The notes beneath the pieces are model-generated. The model was not told the origin of the DNA, made no database searches, and saw only the letters and a list, made by a program, of their open reading frames with translations. A DNA stretch of 43,579 bases from the NCBI GenBank assembly GCA_002337005.1, contig DDFD01000115.1:1-43579 (forward strand), in the 5' to 3' direction. Each line of letters begins with the position of its first letter. The first letter of the stretch is position 1. Shown here in pieces: positions 42,654 to 43,579 of this stretch. A program made the position numbers and the translations under genes. The DNA comes from Flavobacteriales bacterium UBA1937. Its GTDB lineage: Bacteria > Bacteroidota > Bacteroidia > Flavobacteriales > Weeksellaceae.

Positions 42654-43309
42654 TAGACATTAAATTTTTCTTTCCAAAGGAATTTTCCTAAATCCATTAC
42701 TTTTTTTAATGGCTCATTATTAATGAATTCAAAACCAGTATCAATGGTTTTTTCGATGTACAAATCGGTTTTTTCGAAAGAAGGAGATTGATCTTTTTTC
42801 CAAAATTCTATAATAGATATGAAATGTAACCAAAGTGCTTCTTCTCTTGTTTTTTCATTGAAATTTTTGATAGATTGCTTTGCTTTTTCCAGAATTTCTA
42901 CATTTTCAAAGGTTAATTGTTTTGTAAATTCTAAGAAACTTTTTCTAAGTTCTTGCAGAATTATCCATTCTTTTCTTTTGGTTTCACCTAATATCATCAT
43001 AATTAAAGAACGATTCATGGTAAGATTTTCAAAAAAAACGAAGTGTAAATTCAAGAGTTTTTCTTTCGAAGTCATCTCGTTCCAATTTTCTGTTTGTTCA
43101 CATAATTCTAGAGATTTGGTGAAGAAATGGTTGAGTATTTCTTTTTCAATTTGATCAAAACCAGAGAAGTACTGATAGAAATTTTCTTCTTCAAAATTAT
43201 TTTCCTTAGCAAACAGATAAATATTTTTTGGTTTTTCTCCATTGCTTAATATATAATCACCGTAGAGTGATAACAGTTTTTCTTTGTTAATGTTCTCGTT
43301 TTTCATCAT
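42653..43309 (-). CDS. TetR/AcrR-like transcriptional regulator
   Basis: A 218-residue regulator. The N-terminal helices KEKLLSLYGDYILSNGEKPKNIYLFAKENNFEEENFYQYFSGFDQIEKEIL match the TetR helix-turn-helix block (YLFAKENNFEEENFYQYF is the recognition part), although it lacks the usual G(V/I) hinge. The rest is a helical ligand domain without recognised ligand. It starts at the ATG at 43309 or 43306 (two adjacent ATG). It is divergent from a ribA-like gene and has a 22-bp palindrome between the two promoters, so autoregulation is likely. It is translationally coupled to the ABC1 kinase downstream. Confidence 0.82.
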   Translation of the reverse strand: MMKNENINKEKLLSLYGDYILSNGEKPKNIYLFAKENNFEEENFYQYFSGFDQIEKEILNHFFTKSLELCEQTENWNEMTSKEKLLNLHFVFFENLTMNRSLIMMILGETKRKEWIILQELRKSFLEFTKQLTFENVEILEKAKQSIKNFNEKTREEALWLHFISIIEFWKKDQSPSFEKTDLYIEKTIDTGFEFINNEPLKKVMDLGKFLWKEKFNV

Positions 43310-43324
43310 AGAAATTATTTATGA

Positions 43325-43357
43325 CAAAAATAGTAAAATAATTTACTTTATAATAAA
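43325..43357 (-). promoter_or_regulatory. Promoter of the TetR-ABC1 operon
   Basis: Minus strand: TTTA (43357-43354), 21-base spacer, TATTTTTG (43332-43325), then 16 bases to the ATG. It overlaps the palindrome at 43344-43365. Confidence 0.6.
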
Positions 43358-43373
43358 ATAAAGTATAAATTTG
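43342..43373 (+). promoter_or_regulatory. Promoter of the ribA-like gene
   Basis: TTTA at 43342-43345, 20-base spacer, exact TAAATTTG at 43366-43373, ending 30 bases before the ATG at 43404. The spacer is the palindrome 43346-43365. Confidence 0.6.
43344..43365. promoter_or_regulatory. Candidate TetR operator between divergent promoters
   Basis: Perfect 8-bp inverted repeat tactttat / ataaagta with a 6-base centre (aataaa). It fills the spacer of the ribA-like promoter and touches the -33 side of the TetR promoter. This is the usual place and size for a TetR autoregulatory operator. The assignment is inferred. Confidence 0.6.
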
Positions 43374-43403
43374 TACTATCGTAACGATTTAAAATTTTAT
43401 ATA

Positions 43404-43579
43404 ATGTTGAAACTACAAGCAGAAACCACATTGCCTACAGATTTTGGAAATTTCAAACTCTTGGCATTTTCTGAAAAGGAAGAAGATTGGATGCCACATT
43501 TGGCGCTAATCGCAGAGGGTACATAGTTAGGTACGGTAACTAATATCCGTATTCATTCTGAGTGCATCACAGGTGAGAT
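43404..43579 (+). pseudogene. ribA: ribA-like GTP cyclohydrolase II, in-frame stop (partial at window edge)
   Basis: GTP cyclohydrolase II opens riboflavin synthesis. From ATG 43404 the frame reads MLKLQAETTLPTDFGNFKLL then WMPHLALIAEGT, a TAG at 43524-43526, and in the same frame LGTVTNIRIHSECITGE to the window end. RIHSECITGE is the conserved GTP cyclohydrolase II motif that includes the first zinc cysteine. The stop therefore interrupts a recognisable gene by a single codon. The frame is unshifted, which points to a nonsense substitution or a base-call error rather than decay by indels. The product without read-through would be 40 residues. It faces the TetR gene across a shared operator. 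Confidence 0.75.

Noticed and set aside
43374..43403. FMN riboswitch in the ribA-like leader
   Set aside because: The leader is only about 25-30 bases, too short for the RFN element, and shows no matching motifs.

Overview
The window looks like chromosome of a low-GC flavobacterium of the Weeksellaceae kind (Chryseobacterium / Cloacibacterium / Kaistella relatives). The signs are AT-rich intergenic DNA, almost no Shine-Dalgarno sequences, many matches to the Bacteroidota promoter element TAnnTTTG about 10-30 bases before start codons, a secreted protease ending in a type IX secretion (T9SS) sorting domain, and intergenic repeats typical of this group. The family placement is inferred from gene content, not from a marker-gene search.

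Layout. 1-3.2 kb: start of rpsF (cut by the window edge), a GNAT acetyltransferase with a hypothetical partner, and a lipoylated E2 acyltransferase, all on the minus strand. 3.5-6.1 kb: a secreted M36 (fungalysin) metalloprotease. 6.2-11.2 kb: a potassium locus with a short KdpD-like kinase, a KdpE regulator, the Kup K+ transporter and a small overlapping gene. A GxxExxY gene sits inside this locus, between kinase and regulator. 11.4-21.9 kb, minus strand: lipB, then a metal-homeostasis island (cytochrome b with a His-rich tail, two paralogous small exported proteins, a ferritin-like/VIT1 exporter, a ZIP transporter, and a CzcB-TolC-CzcA efflux system). 22-24.7 kb: a lipoprotein cytochrome c and a GH144-like glucanase. 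24.8-36.7 kb: housekeeping genes lysS, gltB, gltD, two unknown exported proteins and gyrB. 36.7-38 kb: a TM2 protein and a lipid kinase. 38-43.6 kb: a photolyase-associated cluster (photolyase, MarR, SDR, TIGR03643, DUF2256, ABC1 kinase, TetR) facing a ribA-like gene that carries an in-frame stop.

Main points. (1) The GxxExxY gene lies in a 550-bp unit with 19-bp perfect terminal inverted repeats, flanked by a perfect 12-bp direct repeat. Removing the unit restores an overlapping kdpD stop / kdpE start, so the unit appears to be a mobile cassette that landed on that overlap. A gene-less foldback near 41.25 kb has a similar repeat design and may be an empty relative. (2) Upstream of kup are two TTTATA-N5-TTTATA pairs, 32 bp apart, resembling the E. 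coli KdpE operator; with no kdpFABC here, Kup may be the KdpDE target. (3) A 22-bp palindrome overlaps both divergent promoters between the TetR gene and the ribA-like gene, suggesting one light/flavin-linked regulon. (4) Two small exported proteins in the metal island share a DYxxDxKLPFK signature and both appear to start with TTG. No tRNA, rRNA or CRISPR array was seen.
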